Shown: positions 10,263-21,979, numbered from the stretch's first letter. The stretch is 64,000 nucleotides of DNA from Euborellia annulipes (GCA_023213315.1 JAKCPI010003042.1:1-64000), one strand, 5' to 3'. Numbers and translations: made by a program. Notes: generated by a model not told the origin, from the letters alone.

Positions 10263-11461
10263 CTAGTAATCAGTTCAGTTCCAATCTCTTCGCTCAGGAA
10301 TAAAATGTCATGAAATACAAGTTTCTTTTTAGATAAATTTCAAACAAAATGTTTCTTAGAATTTAGCAAAATAAAAGGCTTGTGGGTTGGGGATCGCCCT
10401 TTAGGGAAGTTATTAAATTATATAGTCCCTTTAGCTTAGTTCAAAACTCATAATTGAATTGTCGAGTGTGATCAAACTTGATTTGCTCGATTTTTCTGCC
10501 AACCTAAAGCCGCGAATTTTTTTTTTCGTAAAATATTTTCCTACATTTTATATTACTTTTTTTATATTAGAAGAAAAGAATTGATCAAGAAGAAATACTT
10601 TCTCTCTATATTTTACATATGTGAAGTGGAAAGTGAAAAGAAACCTCTCGTCGGCAAAATAAAATTATCGGTACGGGCATTTTAGTCAAATTAGGTAAAA
10701 AATATAGATTTCGATTTTCTACAGGTTTATTCGGTAATTTTTGTGTTGAGAATTCGATAAATATTACAAAATAATCTATTTAGTATCTTCATGCATACGA
10801 AAATGCATTGTTCCAAATGTTTAAATGCGTTTTTCTCAAAATCCCATTTTTTATATCTATAATTTGAAATAATTTGAATAATTTTTTAACACCATTTAAA
10901 AAATTTCTATTATTTTTTTTTAGCCATATGCAATCGATGAGTCATGTCCTGTTGCTTTTCTATTATTTTTTTTATTATTCATAATACTTATACTATGATT
11001 CTTGAACCTAGCGTGACAGTCAAACAAAATCCATACTCGTTTGAAGAGGGGGATTTTTTAATGAACAAATTGAAAGGGAAATTAGTCATCGAAATTTCTA
11101 ATTGAGACATCATTATTTTATTAAACAAATAACCACTCGTTCTTGTTTCTTTAATTTTTAAGAATTTATAATAAAAATAAATTAACTAACTTATAAATTA
11201 AAATTCAATTTTTTTTCTTGTGATCGAAGAACTATGCTCAAATAAAATTTTTTAATTGTTCCTCTCGTCTACTGAGACCATTTAGGGTTTTTATTTATAT
11301 AGGGCCTATATAAATATTTTTAATCAGTAACATCAAAATTCATAAATTGTCGATCAAATTTTTGATTTTCTTGTTTTTTTTTTTTTTTTTTTTTTTTTAC
11401 TAACTTCAAGTCGTAAACACTTAATTTTTTCGTAAAATATTTTTCCATTTACGCTATTATA

Positions 11462-11508
11462 TTTTACAACGTTTCGACACGATCTCAGTTATTCTCCTGA
11501 TAACGGGA
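11462..11508 (-). repeat. Solitary FB arm motif
   Basis: On the minus strand, ataactgagatcgtgtcgaa followed by acgttg resembles the FB motif (CTGAnGAT ... GAAACGTC) with substitutions. No inverted partner found. Confidence 0.4.
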
Positions 11509-11611
11509 AAGAAATTTGAGAAAAGACACTTTTGAAATACAGTAGTACAAAATGATTACCTATTATAAATTTAGAAATACGGAATATTTTTGATTTTTAT
11601 TATCTAGGTGA

Positions 11612-11700
11612 GTGGGTTCGGTCCCTGGCAGTCCAATTTATTTAAATCATTTAGATAACAAATGGTATAAATTTGTAAATCATTTTTTTTTTTTAGCATA
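11612..11700 (+). mobile_element. Degenerate S1 SINE fragment
   Basis: gggttcggtccctggcagtc followed by an eroded copy of the atttaagccatttgg segment. Confidence 0.5.
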
Positions 11701-12829
11701 CCATGGTATGTGCTCCTCATTCTGTGTTGCTTTATTTTTCGTTTGCATCTTAATTTTCTTAAAAAGGCTAACAAATTATGTGCCACGATTGTTGTCATTG
11801 CTTACCGATGTATTTGGTTGTCTATTATTAAATGCAGGCGTTGTTATTTATCATTGACTGATGGACCTGTTATTTAAATACTCTGAATTGTATCTTAAAT
11901 TTTAAAAACTCCAATTTATAATTTAAACCCCCAGTGGCCCGCGAAGTCGTTGCTGGGGGTCCGCGAAACAATTCTAGTTAAAAATTGTATTATAGATTTT
12001 ATATAAAATATACTCTGAAATTTCATAAATTGAATATATAAAATCAAAAAAGTAATTGATATTTCAAAAATCAAGCTTGAAGGGTGACAGAGAAAAAAAA
12101 AAGGTCAATAGGGGGTCCGCGAACTACACAAGTATAAGACCCCTACAGTGGCTACTTGAGTCATCAGATTCTTACCAAAACTAAACATTTTGCAATTTAT
12201 CGTTTCTAAGGTTGCCGAAAAGACAACCAACGAGAAAAATATTTGCTTTCCTCCCCTAGGTGTGTTTCTCTCATAGTGTTTCAATTTATTTTATTCGCCA
12301 TAGATAAATAAATCAAATTTGGAGTCCTCTTTTTTTCTTAAATTAGAAATCTTTATATCTTTTGCACGTTTATTCCATTTCGAATCTTCAATTTCGTTCT
12401 GGGAATTGAATTTATCTCTTTAAAAGTTTTTTTTTCCTAACTATAAAACTTTTAAGATTATTACTTTTACTTGTTTGTTATAAAAAAGTCGTTTCAAAAT
12501 TCATCCAAAATAACATTATAATCAAATTAAAATCTAAACTCTATAATTTAAAAGTATTTATATGTGATGGATGTGACTTTTGAATTTGTTGTCAAAATCA
12601 CCACAGAATATATACAATCACTATACTTTCTAAATGTAAAATTTACCGAGGATAAGAGGCAATATTTTTTCTTTAAAAAGATTTAACTTTTCGGCTTTGA
12701 GAACTGAAAAATATGATTGGCAAATAATTATGAAAATGAAAAAGAAATATGAAGAGATTTATGCTGAGGAACTCTGCTCTAGAATCATTTCTCATTCAGC
12801 ATTAATTTATTCTATCCTAATTAGCAACA

Positions 12830-13275
12830 GGCAGGGCCGCGGATGGGGGGGGGGGGGGTTTCCCCGGGGCCCCCCCCCCCCGGGGGGGGCCCGGCCCCGT
12901 GCCTCCCCCCCTTATTATTTTAAAATTATTTTGTTTGTTGGTAATATTTTAAATATAAATATTTTTTTTTTTTTAATTTTTTTTCCTCAAGGGGCCCGGG
13001 CCTCGAAAATCTTAATTTTTTTTATAAAAAAAAATATTTTTTTTTTTATTTTTTTTTCTCAGGGGCCCGGCCTTTTCACCCCCAAAATTTTTTTTTTTTA
13101 ATATGTTTTAAAGTTTTTTTGGGGGGGGTTAAATTTCTCTCCCTTTTCCTCCTTCTCTTGATGGCCTGAGGTTTGGGGTTTGGGGTGGTTTTAAAATATT
13201 TAAATTTTTTAAATTTGGTAATTTTAGGTAAAAATGAAAATGAAAAAAAAAATTTGGGGGGGAGGGCGGCACACA
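12830..13275. repeat. Homopolymer-rich island
   Basis: Long runs of G, C, T and A alternate (G tract at 12845-12858, C tracts at 12871-12880). It begins with cagggccgcggatgg, which resembles a hAT terminus. The composition is extreme; run lengths may not be reliable in any assembly. Confidence 0.7.
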
Positions 13276-13974
13276 GGATAATATTTAGACCTCTAGTAGA
13301 AGAGTCGGATACACTACCACTGTGCTAGGGCCCAGTGATTAGTTCTATTAATTTGTTTATGTATTATTTAAGGAAATTTTAAGCAATAAAAGAATTTAAA
13401 TAATACATTTCAAAAATCTAAGTTATATTTCATATAAGAGAAAGTAAACATTTTAGCATAACTACCACCACCTTATAGAAATATATAATTTAATTATTAT
13501 TGTCTACTTGAATACGGTGTAGTGTCGGTCAATGATTGATCAGAAAGCTAGTAGCACTGGCATTTCTTTTATTCCCTTCATGCTTGATTTATTTTATCCA
13601 ACTTTTTAAATTTTTTTGTTCGCTTCAATATTTACCCTCCCCTTCCATTTCTCTTCGTCTCTTTTCTTCCTAATCAGTACATTTCTTCCGATAGTTATTT
13701 TTAAAATATTAATAAATAGAACTCGGCTGGGATAAATTAAATTGAATTTTTTATATAAATAAGCTGAGAGCTCGGAAATAACCAAATAATGATTTTTTTT
13801 TTTATCTTTTCAAGGAAATTAAGATTTTTTAATAATCTTATTAAATATACGGATGTAAATATAAAATATCCAATTTATTTTATAATAATTTATATAATAT
13901 AAAATCTTAAATTTCCTATTGAAATTCGCAATATTTAATATCTTTTCTTACTCGTATCTCTTGATAATGATTAG

Positions 13975-14452
13975 AAAAAAAAATCTGGTGTGGGTGGGGG
14001 GGGGGGGGGGTGGTCGCACAGCATCTTGGGTAATTGAAAGTTAAGTTCAGTGCTTGTCACACCAGATTTTTTGTGTTGACATCCGCCGATAACAAGATGA
14101 AAAATTTATAGGGTAAACATAGAAAAATATTAATAAATTTTAAGAAAATGGAAAAAACTAAAAATGTATTCTTTGGACGATTTTATTTAAAAGCTTATTG
14201 TCGGGTGCCCAACTTAAATATAAAATTTCAGCCCCGTAGTTCATTATTACTACATGCTTAATTTTAAATACACCCTCATAGCCACACATACTGTATACAC
14301 ACGAACAGACAGACTTTTTTGCTGGGCCCACTTTTTTAGACTCAAGGGACATCAATACAAAATAAATAAGAGACAGTAAAAACGTGTATTTCCTTCAAAA
14401 ACTCGACATCGAATTTTGAACATGAATGCATTACTTTCCTTCAATATATTAA
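13975..14452 (+). mobile_element. R1 copy, diverged
   Basis: A hairpin with a G-run insertion (13978-14085), then an eroded body with tttcagccccgtagttcat, a degenerate microsatellite and the right-end block aaaactcgacatcgaattt. Confidence 0.65.
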
Positions 14453-15203
14453 CATGACTCTGCCGATATCAAAAATTAATGTTTTTAATATAAATTTTTT
14501 TTTTTTTTTTTTTTGAATTAATTGAATCAATAAAATAAAAATTTTAAATACACACTCTAAAAGGACATTTAGTGCCGCTCCTGATTAGTTTTTTTTTTTT
14601 ATATTTGTTAATGTTTTCCGGCATCTGAGGCTATTTCGATCCCGTTCTTAATTTTCTAAATCAATTCGTATCAAATATAGATTAGTAAAGAATTCATCAG
14701 TTGGAACGTGACGCCAACCCCTGCTTAGTTATATGCATATATTCACAAGTGGTTGTGTTTTTTATTTCCCTCTCAAAGGACTATAAATTTCAAGCTTGTG
14801 AACGACATGATAAAGCAAGAGAGAGGGAGAGAGATAGGGGCCATTGTTCGAATTATCTAAATGGGGATGCTTATCACTGACCGGAGGTGCAAGAGATAGT
14901 AAAGGCCACTCTCTATCTATCAGCCCTTTGATTTGTTAAACACATAAGGTCCAGACATATCTTTGAATAAAGATAACAGTAATACGGGTATAAGGAGAAA
15001 AACTACTAATCAAATATATATTAAGCCTACCCGATCTGATACTGATATTTCTTCAGATCTCTAAATCTTTGTCTCAATTGAATTTATAATTTTCATTACT
15101 GACCACTTAAAATAATGAAATAAGACAAGGGCAAAGCAGAATTAACTGATAAAATTCACTTTATTTGAGTTCTCCAAAAGTGCCTAATTGACAAAATTTG
15201 AAA
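14453..15203. other. AT-rich stretch, nothing recognised
   Basis: A T run at 14498-14514 and a GAGA-rich patch near 14818; no credible frame. Confidence 0.5.
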
Positions 15204-15410
15204 ATTAATAAGAGGGTAAAAATGAGAGATGCAGCTAAGGTTATTTCTTTATTCGATTAATTCACACAGCTGACGTTTCGGTTCCGTGTTTGAACCATCC
15301 TCAGAGCTGGCGGATGGTTCAAACAGGGAACCGAAACGTCAGCCGTGCGAATTAATCGAATAAAGAAATAACCTTAGCTGCATTTCTCATTTTTACTCTC
15401 TTATTAATAT
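15204..15410. mobile_element. Foldback element FB-3 (207 bp)
   Basis: Arms 15204-15290 and 15314-15410 are inverted (attaataagagggtaaaaat against atttttactctcttattaat). The central part carries the hammerhead-like motif on each strand. A gcagctaagg block near the outer end parallels the gcagcc block of other FB copies. Confidence 0.85.
15266..15309 (-). ncRNA. Hammerhead-like motif (best-formed FB example)
   Basis: Read on the minus strand: CAGCT, CTGAGGA, one extra T, GGTTC, a 7-nt loop, GAACC, GAAA, CGTC, AGCTG. CAGCT pairs with AGCTG (stem I, 5 bp) and GGTTC with GAACC (stem II, 5 bp). ACGT after GAA is a palindrome that could form stem III only between two molecules; C then falls at the cleavage-site position. 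The layout fits the very small hammerhead variants known from Penelope-like elements. The extra T before stem II is non-canonical. Activity is unknown. Confidence 0.5.
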
Positions 15411-16281
15411 AATATCTCAGCTATAAATTGTTTATGTAAAATTTGAAAAGTTGCCTGTTGTTCACACAACTGAAATTCACATTTGAAAATAGTTTTCCAG
15501 TGAAAAAAGTTTCTAAATCCTATTTAAAATAAATACTGAAAATCGAGTACAAATTCAAACCGGGCCTAGTTGCATTTCATTCCATTTCCAAAACTGTCTT
15601 GTTGCAAACTCAGATACTCTTCCAAAACTACTTGCTTGGTAACATCCAAGATGGCGACTTTCATAAAGTCATTTCCAAAATTTGCTAATTGCAATGAAAA
15701 ATAGCTCTAACCACTAGTTGCAAACTTCCATAAAATTGTATATATTGGAAAACTGGGGGACATTTTTATAGTGCAGACTTATATTTCTGCACTTTTTAAT
15801 AATGATTATTGTTGGCTAACCGGCTTCTTTTATGAAATTTTTTTGTTTTTGTTTTTTGATTGAAACTGACTAGTTGTACAGTGCCAAAACTTGCTAAAGG
15901 CTAAATTGCAAAAGGTTCAATTCCAAAAATTAACTCTTGAGTTTGATAAAGTATAGGTTTTTCTCGTTTTTGTTTTGGTTAACTTAAAAAATTCAAATTT
16001 AAATAAGAGGATTTTAAATTATTTCGTTGATCGTTTTTCAGTTTTTTTTTCGATTAGGATTAAACTTTTAAATCCTAAAAATAAGAGAGGAAAAATTTGT
16101 TCTGTTCGTAACGAATCAGAGGATTAGAAGTTTAGAAATAAGTAACAAATTAATTTAGTTAGAATAGAGCCTTTAAACTTAGAGCTTAGAGCTCTAAACT
16201 TCTAATTTAAATTTGATATTTTTCCGTCGTCAGATTGGTAAAAATAACGTTATTGAATTTATTGTTTTTTATAAATACCGG
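15411..16281. other. AT-rich stretch, nothing recognised
   Basis: Several near-repeats of a short phrase (ccaaaactgtc, ccaaaactacttgc, ccaaaatttgctaattgcaa) between 15570 and 15930 suggest local low-copy repetition; no gene. Confidence 0.4.
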
Positions 16282-16544
16282 CATGGGCGTACCCAGGAGG
16301 GGCAGGGGCAGCTGCCCCCCCCCTAGAAGCAACAAAAAAATGAAATGTTTATAAAGTGATGAAACGAAACAAAATTGGTGGTTGGCGACGGAGAATGATT
16401 CTTTTGTTAGGACTCGAGGGTTTTAGGCCTTTAATTCGAAGGCTTTACCCCTCTATAAAAAATAGCTATGTCACAATCTGGACGACCATGCCCCCCGTAC
16501 AATCTGACCATGCCCCCCTAGATTTGATCCTGGGTACGCCCATG
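16282..16544 (+). mobile_element. hAT-type non-autonomous element, 263 bp, 8-bp TSD
   Basis: Inverted termini catgggcgtacccagg and cctgggtacgcccatg. Exact 8-bp duplication AATACCGG at 16274-16281 and 16545-16552. A G/C-rich subterminal tract (ggggcaggggcagctgcccc) follows the left end. No transposase. Confidence 0.85.
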
Positions 16545-16854
16545 AATACCGGGTATATTCTTATGGATCGTATCTGGAGATCGGTCGGTATAAAGAAGAA
16601 GAAAACAAATAACTATGGGCAAAAAATCAAAGTTTAAGACAAGCGAAGAAGTTCATAACACGACATTTCACGACAAAATGTAAAGAGATTCATATCTCTA
16701 AACAGAAATGAATTAGGACTAAAAAGTGGTTTTCTAACAATTAATGAAGCTGGGCAGAGGTGAGGACGATATATGTCGCCTCTGCAAACTAACAACATAA
16801 ACGGTGGAACATATCATGTGCGGATGTATGGAACTAATCCGTCACAAAAAGCCC

Positions 16855-17165
16855 TATATACTAGGGTCCGGCCGACGAACCGAAACCGAAACTTGTAAAA
16901 ACTCATTTCATTTTAACTTTTTTTTTGAAATTTTTTCTTTTTTTTCCCTCCCGTGAAAATCATTTTACCTTTTTTTTAGGGAGACAAAATTTTTCTTCTC
17001 CCTCAAGTGCAAATTATTTGACCTTTTTTTTCCCATCTTTTTAGACTCAGGTTTCGGCCGGCCGAAAGTTTCGGCTACTTTTTGGCCGAAACCAGGATTT
17101 TTGGCCGAAACTGGCCTAAACCGTAACCGAAACCGAATATTCGGTCGGTTCCTACTATATACATA
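16855..17165. mobile_element. Foldback MITE with ccgaaacc-rich ends
   Basis: Left end ggccgacgaaccgaaaccg and right end ccgaaaccgaatattcggtc are partially inverted. The interior has two copies of a ttttccc / gaaaatcattt / gacctttttttt block. The same block recurs at about 36750-36795 beside a different palindromic end (taatcgattat). Confidence 0.5.
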
Positions 17166-17989
17166 GATTTGAAAGGCCCGAAGCAAAGCCTCTTCAAAGA
17201 ATATACTGGTTCTAGTAAAAGGGAGGAGGTTATGCTTACTACAAATAATGGATAGAAAGGAAAGAACAAAAATTAATGGTCGGGCTCGAAATCCCTCAAA
17301 CCATGGGCGTAGCCAGACATCTTGTTCGGGGGGTGCGGTCAGCCACTCGTTAGGAAGGAGGAGGGGGAATGCAATTAATTAATAGATTATTAATTATTTT
17401 CCTTACATAAGCATTCCAATACTTAGTTGGGGATCGTATAATTATAAGAATGAATTGAATTCATGGTCTGCGTTCATTGTTCCTTATTTCTCAGTCGAGA
17501 TTTTATTATTTGGAAAGGATAAAATTGGCATTTTTCCTCTTTTTCCTCTTTCGTTATTAAACCGATTTCTTTTCATTAATAATCGCTAGGCAGTTCTGTT
17601 TTTTTTATTTCCCTAGGCATTTCTAAATAATATCTCAATTCCATATTTTATCTTTTATATTAATACCTCATCTCTCTCTTCATGAAAATAATAATACGAT
17701 AAGAGAATATATCGGTTTTGCATTAATATTGGTATTTTACCAGAATTCCGGAAGTTGTTGTGTATCTAATATAAAGGAATTCAAAATATACAAGATTACT
17801 TCAATATAATTTATTTTTAAGATAAAATAAATATCCGCCTTCTATTTACTACACTTATACATACACCCTTTTTAAAATTTATCCAAACGAGATTTTTTAA
17901 AGCTTTATTATTTTTTTTAATTCGAATGAATTTTTGGAAAAATACAAATAAAGAATAATTAGCCAGATGAAGCTACTCAGCGTTTGATT
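17166..17989. other. AT-rich stretch with one hAT-like end
   Basis: catgggcgtagccagacatc at 17303, followed by a G-rich tract, looks like a hAT left end; no right end found. Otherwise nothing recognised. Confidence 0.4.
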
Positions 17990-18065
17990 GGGCAAATCGC
18001 GCCACCTGGACTCGAACCAAGACTTCCCGCTTTCGCGGCCGACGGACTACCTTTATCGCCGATTT
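17990..18065 (-). repeat. tRNA-like remnant
   Basis: On the minus strand: ggtagtccgtcggccgcg, then cttggttcgagtccaggtgg, i.e. box-A- and box-B-like sequences and a paired T arm (CTTGG/CCAGG). The acceptor and anticodon arms do not fold as a normal tRNA. A second ggttcgagtcc lies at 18161. Probably a SINE or tRNA pseudogene. Confidence 0.35.
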
Positions 18066-18744
18066 AATAAACACGACATATCTCATTTGATAATAGTGAA
18101 ATTAAAATTTAACTAACATAAAATTATCTTAAAGGTATTCGGCCCATCGCGAAATCAGGTTCGAGTCCACAAGCCTAATAAAACACTAATTATTCCCTAT
18201 GTTAAACGATTGTGAATTTACAGTCTTTAGGGCGTTGTTTGAAAAACCTGCAACTATTTTCAAATAAATCTCTCTACGGGTAATTAATAAATTGAAAATT
18301 ATGATTGTAGATTCTAAACGTAATTATTATAGAATTAGCATTTAACGAGGAATTTAGATGATTTGAATATGAAATTAGAATAGAAATTACTAATTTGAAT
18401 CTCGAAATGAATTTACCGAATATTAGATACATCAAGTCATTGTAATGAATTTAATTACTTCACTTGGAAAGGAAAAGTGTCTGTTTACTTTACACAGACC
18501 CTATAGCAAAATTTTGTATTTTATTCCAAATGACTATATTCTGAAGGGATAAGAGACTCTCCTTCATCAGTGGTAAACTCATATGCAATTAGTCAAAATT
18601 ATAACAAGCCTCTCAACTCCTCACCATTCATTTCAAGAGAGCAAGCATTATTATGCTGTCATGATGTTTTCACCTTACTAATGAGTTTACCTCTGATAAA
18701 GAAGAGCTTGTTGCTCAGTTTGAATAGACTATTAAATTTTAAAA
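18066..18744. other. AT-rich stretch, nothing recognised
   Basis: ggtaaactcatatgcaatta (18570) and its near complement at 18680-18695 (atgagtttacctctgataa) form a weak foldback; no gene. Confidence 0.35.
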
Positions 18745-18840
18745 AACTGGTCGCACAGCAGATTTTTTGTGTCGAGATATATTTAATTTCCCATCAGGGG
18801 CGTATATAGAAATTTTTCGGGGGGGGGGGGGGCTGGACTC
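18745..18840 (+). repeat. R1 fragment followed by hAT-like end
   Basis: Part of the R1 hairpin and flank (ctggtcgcacagcagatttt, tgtgtcgagatatatttaat), then caggggcgtatatagaaatt and a G tract at 18820-18832, which resembles a hAT end. Confidence 0.5.
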
Positions 18841-19580
18841 AAAAATTTTTCTGCAGAAAATTTTTTTTTTTTAACAAACTAAATTTTTTTTTCACACGAT
18901 GCAACCCTTTTCTTTGATTTGAATTTTCAATAGATTTGTAAAGATTATTAGAATTCAATTTTTTATTTGGATCTTTCTGCCTTAATATTAAATTTATAAA
19001 AATATCCTTATATAATGTTATACATTTAGGCCTATTATATAATGTTGAGTGGTGTAAGTGACCCTCACCCTTTTCTTCCATCAAACAGGCTCGGTCGTTT
19101 TCCGTCGACACGTGCAAAACAAATTTTACATTTATATTACTCTTAATTTATTGATTAATTAATTAAATTTCCAGGGAAAAGATCGCAAATTAATTAAGTT
19201 TTTAATAGAAACTGTTTAGAGGAATGGCATCATCTTTTGAAAGACAAAATGACAGTAAACTGTTATGTCCTGTAGATGAATTCGTACAGAAGTTTAGTTT
19301 AATTACGGAATTTTATAATATCTTTTCGAATTAAATCAATAAACTGAAATCATGCTAAAAACATGCAAAATAAAATTTTTACATCTATTGTAAAAATTAA
19401 TTAACTTTTTCATCCCCTCAAAAATTTTTTCAACTTCCCCTCTTAATTTTATAAAAATGTCAGAAGTCTCTCTCACTAAAAGCGTTGAAATTTATGACTC
19501 ATTAATTATTAATTTTAGAACAAAATTGATATTTCAACTTCCAATTAATCTATAAAGATCTGTGACTGTAGGCTTGATGA
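18841..19580. other. AT-rich stretch, nothing recognised
   Basis: Only short frames broken by stops; no repeat match. Confidence 0.45.
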
Positions 19581-19643
19581 TGGAGTCAGGAAAAAAAGAA
19601 GACCAGTGCAGCCAAATATTCTTTTATTTCAATTTTCGCCTTC

Positions 19644-19690
19644 ACGGCTGACGTTTCGGCCCGAGGTCTAGGCTATCATCAGAGCCGGCT
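19644..19690 (-). ncRNA. Hammerhead-like motif, left arm of FB-4
   Basis: Minus strand: CCGGCT, CTGATGA, a stem II region (tagcc ... gggcc), GAAA, CGTC, AGCCG. Stem I CGGCT/AGCCG is 5 bp. Stem II is damaged here relative to the right arm (ggcc). ACGT palindrome in place of a closed stem III. Confidence 0.5.
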
Positions 19691-19783
19691 GGCAATAATC
19701 AAAAAGTGTGGAAAATTTGTAACAGCAGCGACAACATGGGTCCGCTAACAGCAAAGTTTTTCTACACTTTTTGTTTATTGCCA

Positions 19784-19830
19784 GCCGGCTCTGAAGATGG
19801 CCTAGACATCGGGACGAAACGTCAGCCGTG
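19784..19830 (+). ncRNA. Hammerhead-like motif, right arm of FB-4
   Basis: Plus strand: CGGCT, CTGAAGA, T, GGCC with a loop, GGAC, GAAA, CGTC, AGCCG. Stem I is 5 bp. Combining both arms restores a GGCC/GGCC stem II. Confidence 0.5.
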
Positions 19831-19892
19831 AGGGCGAGAATTGAAATAAAAGAATATTTGGCTGCACTTGTCCACTTTTTTTCCTGACTCCA

Positions 19893-20245
19893 TAATTATT
19901 ATTTATGTTTATATTTTTTATTATTAATAATATTCTAATAACAAATATTTTACTAATAAGTTAAAATTAAAAAAAATTCAACTATTATTAAAAAATTGGC
20001 TCATCCACGAATGGACACATTAGAAGGAAGGGATATTTTAATTTTTTCCTATCATTGCTCTTTATTACGATTGATTTTTATTAGAATTAATTAAATCTAA
20101 TGACAAGTCAATTAAAAGAGATGTCCCCCGTTAAATCTTGATTGATCCGCTCTTCCTCCATCCTCTCTTTCTTCTGCCCTCCATATGAGCCAATCTTTCA
20201 ATGTCAACTGAAAAAAAAAGTGAAAAAGTTTACTTTTCACTTACC
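19893..20245. other. AT-rich stretch, nothing recognised
   Basis: No repeat or credible frame. Confidence 0.4.
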
Positions 20246-20278
20246 TAATTCAGTATTCGCGTCAACGAGGCAAACTCC
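20246..20278 (-). other. Exon-like micro-segment on the minus strand
   Basis: On the minus strand, gttgttttttag is followed by 33 nt and then the donor GTAAGTG. With the CpG-rich island just upstream on that strand it could be an early exon of a leftward gene. No protein match. Confidence 0.25.
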
Positions 20279-20479
20279 TAAAAAACAACAAACTAACAAA
20301 CTTGTCCAAAAATTATTCACCATGTTTTCTTTTTTTTTTTTTTTTTATTAAATAATTATATTAATAAGAAAGAAAGAAAGAGTTTAGTCGAGTGGTGAAT
20401 TGTGAAGAGATGGTTGGTTGTGTTGTGTTTAAAGAAGGAAGTACCACTGACTTTTGGTGTGGGTGGTGATGGTATTAAA

Positions 20480-20680
20480 CGGTTTTTAGCGAGAGATCGA
20501 CTAAAACGACGACCTCGGCCATTTTGTGTGACGCATTTCGGCGGCGGCGGTGGCGGCGTCGGCCAAATCACGTGGCCAGATCGATAGTGCCGCTCCTGGC
20601 GGCGGGCGGCGGGCTCCGCTCACCCACCACCCCACCACCATCGCACAATGCACCAAAAATGCCTTCTTGCCACGTTTTTC
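20480..20680. promoter_or_regulatory. CpG-rich promoter-like island
   Basis: A sharp rise in GC and CpG in an AT-rich setting (ggcggcggcggtggcggcg). Contains a cggccattttg element (YY1-like), an E-box (tcacgtggcc) and a second GC cluster at 20593-20625. No TATA seen. Orientation is uncertain: exon-like signals lie to the left on the minus strand, and an open frame of about 60 codons on + (20402-20587) is compositional. Possibly the start of a gene whose coding exons I could not find. Confidence 0.45.
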
Positions 20681-20689
20681 ATTAATAAT

Positions 20690-21083
20690 GACATTTTTTT
20701 GATATTTCTTTAAAAAGGTCACAAGATCTTTTTTTCACTGAAAATGGCAAAGAGTCAATATATCATCATTTTTTTTTTTTTTATTCTTTATTTTCATGGT
20801 TAATTAGGATATTAGGGGTGAAGAAGTTATTATATTTTTTTTAAATATCATTTATAAAAAATGTGTTTTATGGATGATATTATTATTCCGTATATATATA
20901 TACAAATAGCTAATATTTTAAAATTGCATCTTATCACAATGAATACAAAACAGAATTAAGAATCGAAAATTTCAAATAATAATATGTTAATGGAGACTCA
21001 TTCAAATTATAACCAAGTCGAAGGGGTATGAAGTTCCTGATTCATGGGTGTTTGAAAAAGTATACCTTAGAAGAAAACAACGA
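20690..21083. other. AT-rich stretch, nothing recognised
   Basis: T run at 20769-20783 and a TA microsatellite at about 20892-20902. Confidence 0.4.
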
Positions 21084-21084
21084 C

Positions 21085-21352
21085 TACGGGCTTGGTCTAT
21101 TTGGTAGCGTGCCTACCTTCTTTCTATACCGAACGTCGCGGGTTCGGACCCCAGGCAGTCCGATGATTTTATTTAAACCATTTGGTATTCAAATGGCTTA
21201 AATAGAAATCCCTGGACCCCCAATAGATATTATCTCATATATAACGGTTATAGTCAAAGTCTCTTAAATGGCCTAAGTTGCCGAAAAGACTGTGTGTATG
21301 TGTGTGTGAGTGTGAGTGAGAAAAGAGTGTTTTCAAAAAAAAAAAAAAAGAA
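21085..21352 (+). mobile_element. SINE S1, full-length
   Basis: tRNA-like head (gggcttggtctatttggtag ... gggttcggacccc), the short foldback aaaccatttgg / caaatggctt, the body (cttaaatggcctaagttgcc), a GTGTGAGTG tail and an A tract. Confidence 0.85.
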
Positions 21353-21445
21353 AACAACAATAGACCGGGTAAAATTAAGAAATTTGCAAAGATACAATTT
21401 TCACCAAATAATATTATAACATGATGATTGATTATAATATAAGCA

Positions 21446-21527
21446 AAAAATCTCGACATCGAATTTTTGACATGATCGCAATACTTTCTCTCTATATATA
21501 TTTAATATATAGGATAAGAGAAAGTAA
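21446..21527 (+). repeat. R1 right-end fragment
   Basis: aaaaaatctcgacatcgaat, then actttctctctatatatatt and aagagaaagtaa, as at the right end of the 6955 copy. Confidence 0.75.
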
Positions 21528-21543
21528 AAATAAATGGTTAGAT

Positions 21544-21832
21544 CAGTGGTTCCCAACGGGTGTCCGGCACCCAAGGGTGCCGCGGGAATGGCTAAGGGGT
21601 GCCGCGAGATATTTAGATGAACAAAAAAAAAAAAAAATAATTAAGAGGCGGGGAAAAAAAAGTTTTGCAAAAAAAAGGTCAAATGATTTAAACGTAAGCG
21701 GCAAAAATTTCCCGCAGGGCGGAAAATATTTGGTTTTGCTGAGGAGAAAAAAAGGAAGGGTGCCCCTAGTGTGTAATGTGATTCCCAACGCACCTTTGGG
21801 GTGCCGGGACTTCAAAAGGTTGGGAAACACTG
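21544..21832 (+). mobile_element. hAT-type element (CAGTGGTTCCCAA ends), 289 bp, 8-bp TSD
   Basis: Termini cagtggttcccaac and gttgggaaacactg; exact TSD GGTTAGAT at 21536-21543 and 21833-21840. The interior has gggtgccgcg-type repeats at both sides and an A-rich centre sharing the aaaaggtcaaatgattt block with 16930-17040. CAGTGGTTCCC-type ends are typical of Charlie-like hAT elements. Confidence 0.85.
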
Positions 21833-21979
21833 GGTTAGATTAAGCCGAGCAAACCACTCTGCACACTATTCAAATTTAAATAATTTTTTAATAAACATAA
21901 AAAAATTTAGAAACAAATATTATATATCATTTTACTCGGGAAAAATTCTAGTATCTGAATATATAAAAATTATGTTAGG

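Larger units (their letters stand above)
10263..12690. other. AT-rich region with two small repeat remnants
   Basis: No gene seen. A single FB arm motif lies at about 11462-11508 and a degenerate S1 fragment at 11612-11700, listed separately. Long T run at 11375-11398. Confidence 0.5.
19581..19892. mobile_element. Foldback element FB-4 (312 bp)
   Basis: Arms 19581-19715 and about 19760-19892 (tggagtcaggaaaaaaag against tttttttcctgactcca). Includes the gtgcagccaaatattc block also seen, diverged, in FB-6 and FB-8. Both arms carry the hammerhead-like motif. Confidence 0.85.

Noticed and set aside
12697..13101. 134-codon + strand frame
   Set aside because: It runs through G/C/T homopolymers and encodes low-complexity sequence only.
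15266..15309. A canonical three-stem hammerhead
   Set aside because: There is no intramolecular stem III and an extra T lies before stem II, so only a variant, possibly dimeric, form is proposed.
17990..18180. Functional tRNA gene
   Set aside because: Only box B and the T arm are convincing; acceptor and anticodon stems do not form.
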